This document shows, in pieces, positions 48,497-60,797 of a stretch of 64,000 bases of DNA; positions within the stretch are counted from its first letter, which is position 1, and each line of letters opens with the position of its first letter. Origin of the DNA: Galerina marginata (lineage: Eukaryota > Basidiomycota > Agaricomycetes > Agaricales > Galerinaceae); contig JAECYW010000006.1 of NCBI GenBank assembly GCA_023014335.1, forward strand, positions 744,001 through 808,000, given 5' to 3'. The position numbers and the translations under genes are program-made. The notes below the pieces were generated by a model. That model was not told the origin of the DNA and searched no databases. It worked only from the letters and a program-made list of their open reading frames with translations.

Positions 48497-49384
48497 GATG
48501 GAGAAATGATGAAAGTATGCTCGAAATCTAGAGGTGAAGGGACTATTAGAGGAGAGGAAATCGATTGTTTTGGGGAAGACTGACCGTCCTCCATGGGGCC
48601 TTTATATCCCGCCTTCTGTTTCCTCGTGTACGTTGCCCACGACGACTTCTCCGATGACATCGTCCGGCGTCGCCTTGTCCACTTACAAAGATGGCCAGAA
48701 CGATGACCAACCTGAAGAAAAAACTTAGTAACCCCGAAGATCCTGATATAAGGTCTGTCGTGAGAGACTACCGAAGATCCAGCCCTAACGTTGAGAATTT
48801 CCGGCTATGAGCTAAACCGAGATCCCGAGCGGTGCAGTTTACAACCGACTCCCGGCCCGGTCGTTCTGGTCTTGCTGGTTTGGAACCACAATCTTAACAC
48901 GAATTGCTCGTTTTGGTTTCATGGTGTAGGTTTTCTGGCAGTAGAGCACGTTTAGTCTCAATGTCTATGTAGTAACCTTACTTGAAGACGCTATTATCAT
49001 CGAGAATTGATGTATCAAGACTCATCATTCCGACTGAGATGCACGGACAACCTACTTATCTTATGAACCTTCTCTCAAAGTTTTTCGCGAGTGCTCAGTT
49101 GCGGGAAATACAAAATTGGGAAAGGAAAGGGAGTTCGTAAAATGCATCACAATCGAAGAGTTGGCTCAAGATTCTGGCGAATCAAGAAAATCCCCAACCG
49201 AGGAGAGGAGCCTCGCAGATGCGTAGGATGCTTTTCGAAAAGACGCTGTCAAATCTCGACCTGGTCATGGGTGGAGATGTGCTTTATTTAAATGCCTGTC
49301 AGCCTTGCTTGACAAAATCAAAATCATCGTGACGAATCAAGACAACATCAGTGGATTTAAAATTTACATGGTCCTGAGGTCGTC
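48497..49384. other. intergenic, OYE promoter region
   Basis: Upstream region of the old yellow enzyme, with a TATA-like element. No gene supported. Confidence 0.5.
48599..48610 (-). promoter_or_regulatory. TATA box of the old yellow enzyme gene
   Basis: GGGATATAAAGG on the minus strand, about 105 bases before the ATG at 48496. Confidence 0.55.
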
Positions 49385-50783
49385 TCAAGCCAAGGCATTA
49401 CCTGACAGCGGTACGATAGTCCTCGAAAATTTCCGTCCGGGACAAATTTGTGAAGCGAAGTTCTCCACCCTGAAAAGGATACTGATGAAATTCCCATGGC
49501 GAATATTGGAGGTCAAAAAACATACCATTCCAATCCTATGTCCCCCACTACCATCGGTAGCCATACGTGTGTCATTTGACGCCGACGATTTAAAATTCAC
49601 CATTGTATACGCCGATCGAGATTCGAGGAAGGAGAGAACGGTGAGAAAGTACACCGGCGTTGTCATATGCGAGTATAGCGCAAAGAGCGAAGTATATGAA
49701 TAAAAGAAATAGAACTAATGACCGGTTAAGAACTATCGGAGTGAGGCAATTGAAATGTTACCATGACGACATTTGATATAGATACCAGTACCACCCATAC
49801 GTTGGCATTGATTGTGAATAAAATCAGGCGCAGGACGAATGGAATACTATGTAGATATTAAACTCTAAATCTTATCAAAGGCTTTGCTTGAGCTGACCTT
49901 TCGTTTCGAGATATGACCGAAAAATATTGTGTCCAAAAAGTGATGATCAACCCGGCACATATCAACGTATTAAAGATCGCATTGAGCAGAATACTCGCCA
50001 GGAGCATATCCTGGATTCGAATCAGAAGGGAGATCAATGAAAGATACAGGAAAGAACCTTTCGGTAAAAGTTCCAGGACGACGTTGGCCTTCATCAAGCT
50101 ATATCAAACGCTGCTTGTGAATCGGCAAGTAATATGTAATGACTCACGATGTGAAGAGGGATCCTAAACGAGCGAACGAATTCATCGACGTAAAAATTTA
50201 CAGGGAATCCAAACTAACCAGAGGAGAACGCTAAATGGGCAACTGTTAATAGTCACTTAGGGACCGATGGTAAGTTCATACCGATCTGAAAAATAATGGG
50301 CGGCAACTGGATACACAGAAACGAGTGCTTTTTTAACGAAGAACTTAAAGGTGGCCGCTGTGACCTACCGCAAAAATTGGGATCAGTAGAAGCTTTCTGG
50401 AACCTGAGTGACGAATTTAGATACGTATATGATTCTTCATATAATGAATGAGCTTACGTTTCCATATCTCGTGCACGAGAAACGACTGAGACGTGGTTGA
50501 TATAAGGCTCTGGGGAAACTATCATCCACCATAACATTTCAGCAAAGAATTACACCCACCGAGAATAAAATGACTGTGTTCTTGGCTTTGTTAGTGTCAT
50601 GACTATCTCGGCTTTGGTGATTGGCAGAGGCGTACTGTCACCGTATTTCCCCTGAAATTTGAAAGATGAGCAAGTGATAGAACGACACAAGAAATTCGAT
50701 ACTTGATAGCAGAGTCTGGGGAGATGAAACCCCATAGCACATAATCCGTCTTTACTGAGAGATTTAATTAGTTCGGATACCAA
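49385..50783 (-). CDS. unresolved multi-exon membrane protein
   Basis: Several pieces behave like exons of one minus-strand gene but I could not complete a model. These are KYGDSTPLPITKAEIVMTLT (near 50600), a hydrophobic segment DMLLASILLNAIFNTLICAG with LIITFWTQYFSVISRNER (near 49900-50025) flanked by GT-AG signals, and a polar tail KSSASNDTRMATDGSGGH joined through a GTATGT donor to GGELRFTNLSRTEIFEDYRT. The layout (tiny exons, membrane helices, polar tail) is like the DUF6534 genes in this window, but the signature segments of that family are not visible. It may be a decayed relative. Confidence 0.35.
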
Positions 50784-52209
50784 ATATCTCCAGGACAGAC
50801 TTTACTTTGTGCCGTTGTCAGACCTTGAGAAATGCTAGTTGCGACGCTGTTCGTCGATTAATGCTTTGTCACCGTTGGTAGATGCAAAACGTCGTTACCA
50901 GAGCCATGCAATCTAGATACGCGCTTTGATAGGAGACGGTCACTAGATAACATCGTTGCTCACGAGTAACTTTATCCGGAAGGAATCTTTCGACCTGGCG
51001 TGAGGCGTCAGATTGCGCAAAATAAGACGAGCAGAGGGCCCAACGTGAAGGCAAAGATAACACTTAAAAAAGCAGTGAGACGAGGAGAAGAAAAATGCAA
51101 CCTGGAGTTCCTACCTGTTACACATATTGGCCCCTGGATTCAATGTCCTCTGAGACGCATGTCGTACATAAAATGATGAAGACTCACCCCAAATTGCCGT
51201 CGCTATGTTATAGACAACGAGATTTAAAGAGTTTAAGTCTTTGAAGATTGTCGAATTCGGCACATATGGAAGAGCCATAGCAAGATCTTCTGTAACAAGG
51301 AGGAAAGGCGGAAGGGAGACCACACCTTCCTCGCTGCCGTGGCTTCAGCAGTATTTGTGAACGCGGTGAGAGAGCGGACGTACCTTTTCTATAATCATTG
51401 GAACCATGAGTTCGGTGCAGTCGGTTTCCCAGAGCTGTCGCTGGTAGTATGAATATTTTTACCACTGAAACAAGATCCCAGTTCTTATGTCTTCGATATG
51501 TCAAGTTCAACAGGATGTTCAATGATTTGGCTAAGCACGATAAGATGGTGGCTGTCAAGGGAGCAAACTGTTTTGCGATGTTTGTTTAAATTCGGCGCAG
51601 TCAGCGTCCTTTCCACTTGACACGGTACCTGCACATACTTGATCTCAGTATGCCATATGGAAGGCATCAATGGGCACAGACGGGGCCTCTTGAACATTTC
51701 AGTCTAATTTCCGACATCAGAGGCTCCAGGAAACCCCCAGACGTCGATCAAATCGTTGGAACAGGTTTTGTGCAGTCTGCAACGAATACCGAAAGTGGTC
51801 GCGCCGGTCATGTTCGTCAACCCTCAGGACACACTCGCAACCCTTGGTTGATAGATGGACCGTAAACATCGCTCGGGAGCACCTCTGGACTTCCTATGTG
51901 ACCTTGGGTTGCTTGGTGCGTCGGCAATCTGGGGTAAGATTTAAATTGACAAATAAAAAGTTCTCTAATCAACTTTTCAGACAAGGCATCGGAATATCGC
52001 AGACGTTAGTCGCTTCCCGTCTATTGAGGGGCTAAAATGCTTCTATGACTCATTAGATTCCGTTTCTTTCTCAGGTATGGGACGTCCTGATCGGCTTTGT
52101 TGGTCCAGGTGAAAGTTCACATGAAAATTAATGAAGGATTGGTGAAAAGCCAAATCATTTCATAATTCTTGTGCATGTAACTCCGCGACATGAAGTTCAT
52201 CCGGTTTCG
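50784..52209. other. region left of the 8.6-kb TIR element
   Basis: Short overlapping frames only. A few stretches look protein-like (for example near 51190-51330 on the minus strand) but I cannot join them into a gene. The flank at 52204-52208 is GTTTC, which reappears on the far side of the element. Confidence 0.45.
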
Positions 52210-52530
52210 TATGGAAACCGAGAGCATCACGCTCTCCAAGGCGTTGGTAAACAAGCCTGGCATGGGATGCCGGTTGATGGAGATCATGAATGACCCGGAA
52301 CACCCTACCGCGCTTTGTCCTTCGATATAAACAGTAATAAATACCCTTAAAATCAAAGATATATTTGCCAGACCACCAGTTTTTCGAATTTGAGAAAAAG
52401 ATTTTTTCGGGGTACTAAGGACATATATTATAGTCTTCCTATGCTGTTTATAAAACCCCACCTGTAGCCGAGCAGTTTGTACATCGTTGGACATCCTGGA
52501 GTACGGTGTGAATGCGGTCACATGTCCCGG
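52210..52530 (-). repeat. left terminal inverted repeat
   Basis: 321 bp, inverted copy of 60477-60797; only isolated substitutions seen. An open frame runs through both copies, but it is the repeat itself and shows no family. Confidence 0.88.
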
Positions 52531-52630
52531 GCCGTAAACTTCCCGTGGAATTATTAAATCAGGCAGCTGCTGAGAACCGAGTTTGATTCAGAATCCTATG
52601 TACCTCCAAAGGCTACCTTTGCATACTTTT

Positions 52631-54570
52631 CTACTCGATGTTTTCTCCTTCATCTTCGGAGAACTGTATTCCCATCACCTCATGTCCGCCATCCTCGTCA
52701 TCGGAGAATTCCACACCTAGAACTTCGTCAACTTCAAAGTCTTCGTCTTCCCTCTCCATCCTGTTAAGTTCGTCTATCATGGCCTCATCTTGCAATGCAG
52801 TCAGAACCTTGCAGACAGCTGAAACAAATTGAACTTACCAAGACCTTTGCCCCCATTAACCCCTCCTAGGTAAAATGAACCATCATCAAGGGGATAATCC
52901 AAACCACCCGAAAGTGGTTCACCGTCGATCAAAGGATAGAACTTGAATGTTTTAGCACCTGCCTCCAAATTCAGGAGGCTTTCCTCCACCTCCTGACGTT
53001 CAATGGCTTCAATGAATTCACCATTTTCCAAGGTATGTTCGATTGCTTCAAGGTCCTGCAGGAGTTGACGATAAACTGACCACACATTGTCTGAATGTAT
53101 CTTTGGACTGCCCATTTGTTCATAGAGCTTGCCAATATAATGGGCGAATTTTTCGGGGACCAGGTCGAAAACTGGATCTGTTGGTGGTGCAAATTGCTCC
53201 CTGACGTACTCAAGGGCCTCTGGCTGAACTTTGACCTGAATGGCATTGAACACTGTCCGTGAGTTCAGTATCTGCGGAGGAAATTATTGAGTTACCTTAA
53301 AGTCTAGACATCCATAGCGCTCTGGTGACTCGAAGATGTCATTTGGGACACCATGAGGTAAGACTTTATTTCGATCCGCCCTTTTTCTGGTGTTGTTTAC
53401 GCGATCTGTCCAGGCGTCGAGTTCTGCCTGTATCCATGGGATAAACAGCCACCGGAATGTAAGGCTAATTTCGGTTTGAGTTTACTCGCAGCAAATCTAA
53501 TGTTCGACTTACACGTCAAGGGGTCGATTGGTATCGTACCATCCTTCTGTCACGCCCTCCTGAAGCACATTCTCAAATCCTGGCGTAAAGCGACGTCTCA
53601 ATTGAGACCATGCGATTTCCGGCATGACATTCTTCTTGTGTCGCATCCACCTATGTTGGACTGTCCCTTTCAGACTCGGGTCGTTCCACTGACGAAGAAC
53701 ACTTTGAGCATTCGCAATACCATAGTTTTCCGACCCAAGATCACTTTGTGTGATAAGTGGCATATCTACGTTATGGAGGCTTAGCATCTAATTTTTGTTA
53801 CAGGATACGCAACTTACATCCAAATTTCTCGATAAATTCGAGGTAGTATGACAGGATCAGCTTCGGATTGTTGTTGGTGTGCCAGACCTTTGTCCAGTGG
53901 ATTTTTCCTGGGAAGGGGTCGATGCCGGTGTGAAGTGCAAGTCCGAAGCGCTTCCACTTGTCGTGCTGATCAACGGCGATCAGATCATTAACTCCAGCTG
54001 CCCAGAAGCGCCTTCTTTTGAGTCGTCGGGCCTTCCTCTCCTTCACCAAGTTTTCTTCATAAGTTTGGAAATATTTGATTACCAGATCTCTGTAAGTTGT
54101 TCATTTTCATGATCAATTAATTGATAACAAGCAATTGTTAGGAGACTTACCTTGGGACCGACATTTCCCACTCGTGGAATAGTACACTTACAGCCTCACG
54201 AGCACCAGCATTTGGATAGCGCTTTCGTAAGGCCTTCATTGGCTCTAGAATTGTTTCCAATGTGTGGCTCTGTTCCCTTGCACGTTTTAATCCCAGGTTC
54301 TTTCTTATTTCACGAAATTTGGTAAGCCTAGAAATCAAACTTAGTTACTTTCAATTAAATAACCAAATATAACGCACCCAAGACCATATTTCTCTCCGTC
54401 TATATGATCGTTTAGAAGATGCAACAAAATTTGTTTGTCATTCTTTCGCATTTTCCAGTATCGTCTGATGTGCGGCTCAATGTCCTCCAGAGGTGCTAAA
54501 TTGCCATTATCAGTAAGATGCCCTTCTACTTGATTTGAAACAACTGACGAAGAGGTTTATACTGGTTAGG
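52631..54570 (-). CDS. integrase-core (DDE) protein of the TIR element
   Basis: Probable recombinase of the element. The N-terminal part has LEDIEPHIRRYWKMRKNDKQ and DGEKYGLG then LTKFREIRKNLGLKRAREQS, a helix-turn-helix-like region, followed by RYPNAGAREA. The catalytic core has KRRRFWAAGVNDLIAVDQHD with the first Asp, HTGIDPFPGKIHWTKVW, TQSDLGSENYGIAN with the second Asp, and KNVMPEIAWSQLRRRFTPGF with the probable Glu about 40 residues later. It continues FRWLFIPWIQAELDAW, VLPHGVPNDIFESPERYGC and YLGGVNGGKGL, ending in an acidic tail (EREDEDFEVDEV, then VEFSDDEDGG) with the stop at 52631. Introns lie at about 54109-54149 and 54327-54376. Reaching the tail requires a 20-nt intron at 52819-52838. 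The 5' end is not defined. Confidence 0.75.
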
Positions 54571-54717
54571 CATTTTCTTTGAGCATGAGCGAAGTACACA
54601 GAGTCAAAAGGAAGATCGGAGGTTCAGAGATCACGTAAGTCCGACCACAATCAACTGATCCGGTGTCTGTTGCCACCCGGAAATTTAGTCACTTTGCTCG
54701 TTCCCCCTCGTCGCGCA
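54571..54717. promoter_or_regulatory. shared divergent 5' region of integrase and alpha-kinase genes
   Basis: About 150 bases separate the first recognisable integrase exon from the kinase ATG at 54718, so both must be driven from here or from inside each other's first exon. No clear TATA box. Confidence 0.4.
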
Positions 54718-57624
54718 ATGCCTTTCCAGTTTACAGAGAGTGTAGCGGCCACAAGGGTGGTAATGTGTGAGCGCTGCAGAGACGACATTCAGCCAGGAGA
54801 GCCCCGTCACCTTGTTGCTGATGTTTCAGACAAGTCAAAGTATGTTTGCGGGGCATGTCACCTGCACTACGAGCGAAAATATGCAGATGCAATGAAGAAA
54901 ACCAAAGTTTCTGCCGTTGGTATGCTTATCATACGTTAAGTAAATTCTGGTCTGTACTGATAGCCTTCCTTTTAGATTCCGGACAAAGGGGACCTCCTGC
55001 TCGGTTAGAAGTACAAAATATTAGGAGAGATGTCAACGAGTCTCAGCGCAGAGGTAAGTTGTTGCTCTTAGTATTGACCTTTCCAATGAACTAAACTCAC
55101 TTTTTTTTAATGACTAGGCGGCCATGTACCAGGTGGACGTGTGACTGCGATGCCAGTTGCTCCGACCGTCTCGCATCCTAGGTTTCATTCCACTGCTCCT
55201 TCAACCGAAGCATTTGGGTACTCCTCGGCCCATGCCCAGCACTCTGAGCAAACTAAGCTCTGGGGTCAGCGTGCCTATAGTGGTCTTACAGCAAACCAAA
55301 TAGGAGTTATTCCAATCTCGTTGGAGGTCTATGAACCGCACATCAATTCCAATGGAAAGCCTATCATGGTGTCGGTGAGCATTTATATCATAATTCAAAC
55401 TTTCTATATTCCTTTCTGAGGTAAATTGAACAGAAAATCAAAGAAGGTCTTCGAGTCAGCTCGGATATTAGCACCCATGACCTATGTCACGCCATTAGAA
55501 ACACCCTTTTGCAACCAATTAAGGATTTTTGCCGAGGTGTCTCATTCGACATTGACGAGATGATCCTCCGCGAGACCACAGGTGGTGAATGGTTCCGAGT
55601 CGACACTGCTGTTCATTCCGGAACTGTACCATATTTTGGAACACGGTTTATCAAAGCCCCTCCCCGCAAAAAGGACATAACACCTGTTTTTATGGCACCA
55701 TCTAAACCACCTGTCTTCGGCCTTGTATTCGAAGAAAAAGTATGGAAGAGGATCGAAGAGCGAGAGGATGAAGAGGTTCGTCGCATGAGTTGCGCTTTAG
55801 TATCTCAGACTTGGAGCTCAATCTAAAACATGTTCATAGATCTCATCTCCCTATCGTCGGCTTGGGCCAACCGCAGCATTATTGTCGGGTTTCAGCCATC
55901 GTCCAAAACGAAAGGCATCACATAGCCCAACCTCTTCCTGGAATGGTCCTAAAAGTCCTTCGAGAAAATCAGCAAAGAAGACACGCATTGCTATACCACT
56001 GGCACCCAAGCGCATCCGGGCCTCTGACAAGAATGAAGAGGCTCTCGAAATACCCAGCTCTGATGATGAAGAAGACGAGAATGCAATCAGAAAGACAGCA
56101 CCGCAATCGGAGAGTGACCCCGAGGAGGAGATTTCTGGATCCGATGGCGATGTCACCTTGGGCGAGCCAGTTGGTGCGTAAACTTGATATCTTACACAAT
56201 GTTTAACTGTTGAACAATACAAAAGTTGTAGATGCCCCTCCTATGCCTGATAACGACGTGTCTCAAAACCGTGTTACAGTCACGGCACCCAGATCATCTG
56301 CGCACTCCATTTTACCTGGTACCAATAGTCGGAAAGCAGACATCAGCAATGTTGCAGCCACCACAACAATCTCTAGTCAAGCCCGAAAGCGCAACACTTA
56401 TACTGCTTTCGATGCCGATTTGATCAGGAATGCAATACGACGAGGAGGTCTAAGCTCACAACAACGAAATCCTATGACCAGTTGCGTTCCAAATTCAATA
56501 CCTTCCTTTGAAATAGGTCTGATCATTCTGTTTATTCTAGATTCTTTTGTGTCGGAACCTGTCATATTCCTTGAATTACCAACTTCGGACTTCAGGGAAC
56601 TCGTCGCAACACCAGACAAATTTATCGACATCACGACAGCATCTGAGATCGACAGATTTATGGCCCATCTTCAATATGACTCAGACACTAAGGCTGAAAA
56701 TTATCTCGGAATCGGATCGTTCAAAACCGCTGCAGCTGCAAAGCTAATCTTCGATGGTTCTCATATTCCATTGACTGGTTTGGGCCTTAAGGTAAAGTCC
56801 AGGGCAGTGGCAGTTGCCATGAAGCGACCTTTTAGGACCAAAAAAACCGGAGGTATCGTCAGACTGGCTTATGCCGAAGAAGAGCGGTCGGTCTTCGATG
56901 AGGCCAAGATTTTGGTTTGGGCAAGTGCTCTGCTGAAGCTTGCATACAATTTTATTGCCGCAGAGGTGGACAGTCGTGCCACGCCACCTCCCTTCGACAT
57001 TCCAGAATTCACATTTGTGACCGCAGGGATTGCAATTGCACAAAAGCCGGTTGTAGCTGGAACGACCTTGTCTGGTACTAATCGAGCTGTGTACCTCTTG
57101 GAAGAAAGGCTTCCAGGGCAAAAGACCGACTTTGTCAAGTATCTCCACAATGCCAATGCTTGCTCTGATCTTGATAGCGATGATCCAGACTATCTTCGGG
57201 CACAATTCTTGGAGTTTCTCCAACATGTTCAATATCACATAACCCATGGCATTGCTTATGTTTCAGATTTCCAAGGTCAGTCCCATATCTAGACCTGTAG
57301 CTAAATGATATAGCCTAACAAAGTCTTATTATTATAGGAGTTGGCATGCTCCTGACAGATCCGCAGATCATGACATCTCCGTGAGTGACCAATTTCATTA
57401 GTGTATATGTTTGAGTCTAACATCGCAATAGGAGTCTTGGTAACAACCTTTTTGGCGATGGAAACCTCGGAGATGCTTTTGAGCGGTTCCCTGCTCAGCA
57501 TAAATGCAACGAATATTGCCTATGGTTCAAGTTGGAAAAACTTGGTGACCAGCCTTCAAACACTAAAGGAAAGCGAAAGCAGCTAGTTTCTTCTCAATAT
57601 GGGACAGCCAAGTTGTCTACCTGA
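54718..57624 (+). CDS. zinc-finger alpha-kinase protein of the TIR element
   Basis: Starts MPFQFTESVAATRVVMCERC at 54718. N-terminal CxxC pairs (MCERC and CGACH) suggest a small zinc finger. The middle is a long region with VIPISLEVYEPHI, then an acidic Ser/Glu stretch near 56050-56150. The C-terminal alpha-kinase (MHCK/EF2K type) has YLGIGSFKTAAAAKL (glycine loop), VAVAMKRPF (ATP lysine), FDEAKILVWASALL, VYLLEERL, FLQHVQYHITHGIAYVSDFQ, GVGMLLTDPQIMTS and, after the last intron, LFGDGNLGDAFERF and HKCNEYCLW with the structural zinc His/Cys. All key motifs are present, so it should be active. Alpha-kinases phosphorylate Ser/Thr in helical segments. The family is expanded in mushrooms; a copy inside a TIR element is what stands out. 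Confidence 0.85.
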
Positions 57625-57746
57625 TAGTTCTAACTTCTTAATTACTCAAACAAGCCCCCACTCTATCTCATAAAGTACTAAGATAAAATTTGAAGTTTAA
57701 ATTGGTCAGACATGATTGTAACATCTATGAGCTGTTTGTAAAAAAA

Positions 57747-60359
57747 CTATTTAGGAAGTCGTCGACCGCTTCGGGTAACTCTGGTATTGAGTTCAACTGA
57801 TGGAATATTTTCATTGTTGTTGGCAAGAAGGTTCCTTGACTTCTTTGATGGTGGTTGTAGAGCTGTTTTCTCGATATCTGCAGCAAGTGGGCGCTTACGA
57901 CGAGTTCCACCGGTTCCAGATGAAGGTTCAAGTGGCCTTTTCCCCCTAGGGACCTTGTCGAGTTTTTTCAGTGTCCATGCTCCTTGAACAAAAACCTCAA
58001 AACTGTAGGGACCAAGTGTTGTTTTGTTTACAATATCCTTGACGTCATGGTCCATACGGGTAAAGGACTTAACAGTTATTAGCAGAAGTAAAATTCCATG
58101 CAGTTAATACATACTTTTATTGGCCACCAGCCTTGGCCTGGCTGGGCAAGTATGGGTGTGTAGACTTTAGAAGTTTTTGTTGCGGTCTTGCCATTAGGAA
58201 TTTCTAGCACATAATTTGGTAACTTTATTCGCTCACAACCAGCTCTAACCACTAGAGGAGGTTGTTCAGGAAGTTTATCTGTGGAGTAAAATGGTCCAAC
58301 AGGACCTGCTGGGACTAATAGCTCATTAGCATGTTCTCAAAAGTAACATAAGGAGCAAAAGTACCTGTAGCTGCTCCTGTTGGCTGAATTATAGCAGAAG
58401 GATCTAGAAGGTTGAGTTGATGAAGCTTATCAATGGTATCCTGATCAGCACAAACATGCTTGCGCCGATAACAAAGTACATGTGCCAAAAAACGGCGATG
58501 ACCATCAGCCTTCATAACAAAAGGTCGGTCTGATGAAACATAAGGAAATTGCCCATTTTTTAGAAGATTGTACCTGTCGCACTGGTATTCAACAACCACT
58601 TTGTGGAAGCGATCCCAAAGGACACTGTCAGCACAGACTTGGTACACAGGCATACAAGGATGAATCAAAGCACGACAAAGCATGTCGCAGGTCTCCTGTG
58701 CACCATACCCATTGAACACTCGTTGGTTTCCTTTGATAGCAAAGAAAATTGCTGTATCGTCGGCAGCATAGAGAGAGTGATTCCGCCAAGAGCAAAGTGC
58801 CTTATAAGCTCCTTCGGGCTCAAGGGAATAGACAGGACCATGTGAGGCACTCCAAAGAAATGGCCAGAGCTTGACAGAAAAATGAACATTAGATATAATG
58901 ATCAGAATGATAATGCGTGGACTGTACCTGAGACTCTGCTGTGAGATCTGAGGGTAAGATAACCTTTCGAAAAGCCATGATGTGGAAAGTGATCATCACA
59001 TTGTGATCTGCAAATACCAATGTTTTATCTGGCCGCACAAAAGCTGCCTGTATAGAGATCAGGCGAGTCTTTGCTTTTGGCCCATCTTGGCAATTTTTGG
59101 GAATTGCAAAAGCTAGACTTTTGGCTCCTCTTTTGAGAGGTTCACTTCCGACAATTTCCTTGTAGAGAGAAGTAGGAAGCCAAAAGCAGTGACCCTCTTG
59201 AGCAAAACAAACGCGAATGACATACTGGTTTAAAGAAGTTTAATAGTTATTTCTTGACGATACAGAGAATGAGGCTGTTACTCACATTTTTAATGGCGAG
59301 GACCATCTCTTTGCCGCGTGTTGCACAGAAAAGCTCTCCACATATCCCAAGGCTGTTAGCAATTTCAGCAGCTGGCTTTCTATCCATGTCACTAACTAGT
59401 GGCTGACAAGCATAAGAGCAGGTCAGATTTCAAGACTAGCTAGAAAGCTGACATAGTAATGGGCTTACTAGGCAGACAAGTTCACCACCAAAGACCACTT
59501 GAGGTGAGTTGTTGACAGTGTTATCCAGATCTATGTGAGCTGTGGGTATTTCTAGACCATCTGAAGAGGAAGAGTTTGAGAGCTGTTGGGTGTCATTAGC
59601 TCAATCAAAATTCGAAAAAGGACTTGGAGAGACTGATAGAGAAATGAAAGGGCTCGTCAAGCCGTACAGTTCACAGGTAGGGGTACCTAAGGCTATGTGT
59701 AAGGATTAACATAACCATGAACTTCAAAACGACCCCAAGAACGCTTTTTTTGGCCAAGAAATGACTGAGATACAACTGATTTCGTGAAATTCATCGATAT
59801 CAGCTGTATCTCACTCGTTTCTTGCCCGTTTCAAACGTTCTTGTGCTTGTTTTGACCGGAAACCCGCGAGGGTAAAGGAGGTAACGAGTAATCGCCGGGA
59901 AACCATTTAAATTGCACAAGGGTACGTCAAGATGTGACTTACCTCAAGAGATTCATTATCCTCTGAGTCCTCAACATCCTCGCTATCCATTTGAATACAA
60001 GCCCTGCAGGTGAACCGATACTTCTCCTCTTCCTGGAGTGCCTTACTGGTCTTCTTGATGTTATTTGGTGCTCGTTTCCTGGCCTCAGGAAAGGTATGAA
60101 ATAGTGTGTGATCGGGCTTGCACCTATGCAAGGTTACAGTCTGGCGGTTTCCATTGACCTGAGCGCAGCAGACAGGGTGAAAACAAAATGAACCTGGTGT
60201 TTGAGTGTATTGTCATTACAAAAATAAGAAAAACCATGCAAACAATGTCATACCATGCTCCAAAGGATGGCTAGATGGTAAGTGTGATGTCTTTCCTACA
60301 CTTGACGAATAGAGGCCGATTTCACGACGGAATACGTCCACCACAAAGCTTTCAGGCAT
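57747..60359 (-). CDS. third protein of the TIR element, unknown family
   Basis: Starts MPESFVVDVFRREIGLYSSS at 60359. After an intron it continues SFCFHPVCCAQVNGNRQTVT and LHRCKPDHTLFHTFPEARKR, with a Cys/His-rich part and RFTCRACIQMDSEDVEDSED. Later exons give FGGELVCL, VSDMDRKPAAEIANSLGICG, FWLPTSLYKEIVGSEPLKRG, VRPDKTLVFADHNVMITFHI and YGAQETCDMLCRALIHPC. The C-terminus is basic and Ser/Pro-rich with likely nuclear signals (TRRKRPLAAD, PPSKKSRN). The stop is 57747. I know no family. The Cys/His part and the nuclear signals suggest a DNA-binding or nuclear accessory protein. A long intron near 59630-59930 contains a repeat related to the 4.4-kb palindromic element. Confidence 0.6.
59690..59890. 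repeat. hairpin repeat inside an intron of the third TIR-element gene
   Basis: Holds CTTCAAAACGACCCCAAGAA, TGACTGAGATACAACTGATT, TCGTGAAATTCATCGATATC and AGCTGTATCTCACTCG. The order and sequence match 23605-23735 in the palindromic element, and TGAGATACA pairs with TGTATCTCA. Confidence 0.8.
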
Positions 60360-60476
60360 AGCAGGCTAGGGATCTGAGTAAAGAACGAGGGGGTGATGTA
60401 AATTTGCTGTGAGGTGCAATACGCGATGACAACGCGACGACGCGTCGTTGGTCATTTCGTGGTTCAAGTTCACGGG

Positions 60477-60797
60477 CCGGGACATGTGACCGCATTCACA
60501 CCGTACTCCAGGATGTCCAACGATGCACAAACTGCTCGGCTACAGGTGGGGTTTTATAAACAGCATAGGAAGACTATAATATATGTCCTTAGTACCCCGA
60601 AAAAATCTTTTTCTCAAATTCGAAAAACTGGTGGTCTGGCAAATATATCTTTGATTTTAAGGGTATTTATTACTGTTTATATCGAAGGACAAAGCGCGGT
60701 AGGGTGTTCCGGGTCATTCATGATCTCCATCAACCGGCATCCCATGCCAGGCTTGTTTACCAACGCCTTGGAGAGCGTGATGCTCTCGGTTTCCATA
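60477..60797 (+). repeat. right terminal inverted repeat
   Basis: 321 bp, inverted copy of 52210-52530. Confidence 0.88.

Larger units (their letters stand above)
52210..60797. mobile_element. 8.6-kb TIR element carrying integrase, alpha-kinase and a third gene
   Basis: 8588 bp between inverted repeats 52210-52530 and 60477-60797 (321 bp each, nearly identical, outermost bases TATGGAAACCGAGAGC). GTTTC flanks both sides (52204-52208, 60798-60802), offset by one base on the left, so the target duplication is probably 5-6 bp. Inside, an integrase-core gene (minus) and an alpha-kinase gene (plus) diverge from a short shared 5' region near 54570-54717. A third gene (minus) is convergent with the kinase. 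All three stay within the repeats. The near-identity of the repeats indicates a recent insertion. Confidence 0.75.

Noticed and set aside
52117..52521. 134-residue frame in the left inverted repeat, repeated at 60414-60854
   Set aside because: The similarity of the two predicted proteins comes from the inverted repeat itself. The frames end differently outside the repeat and show no family motif.
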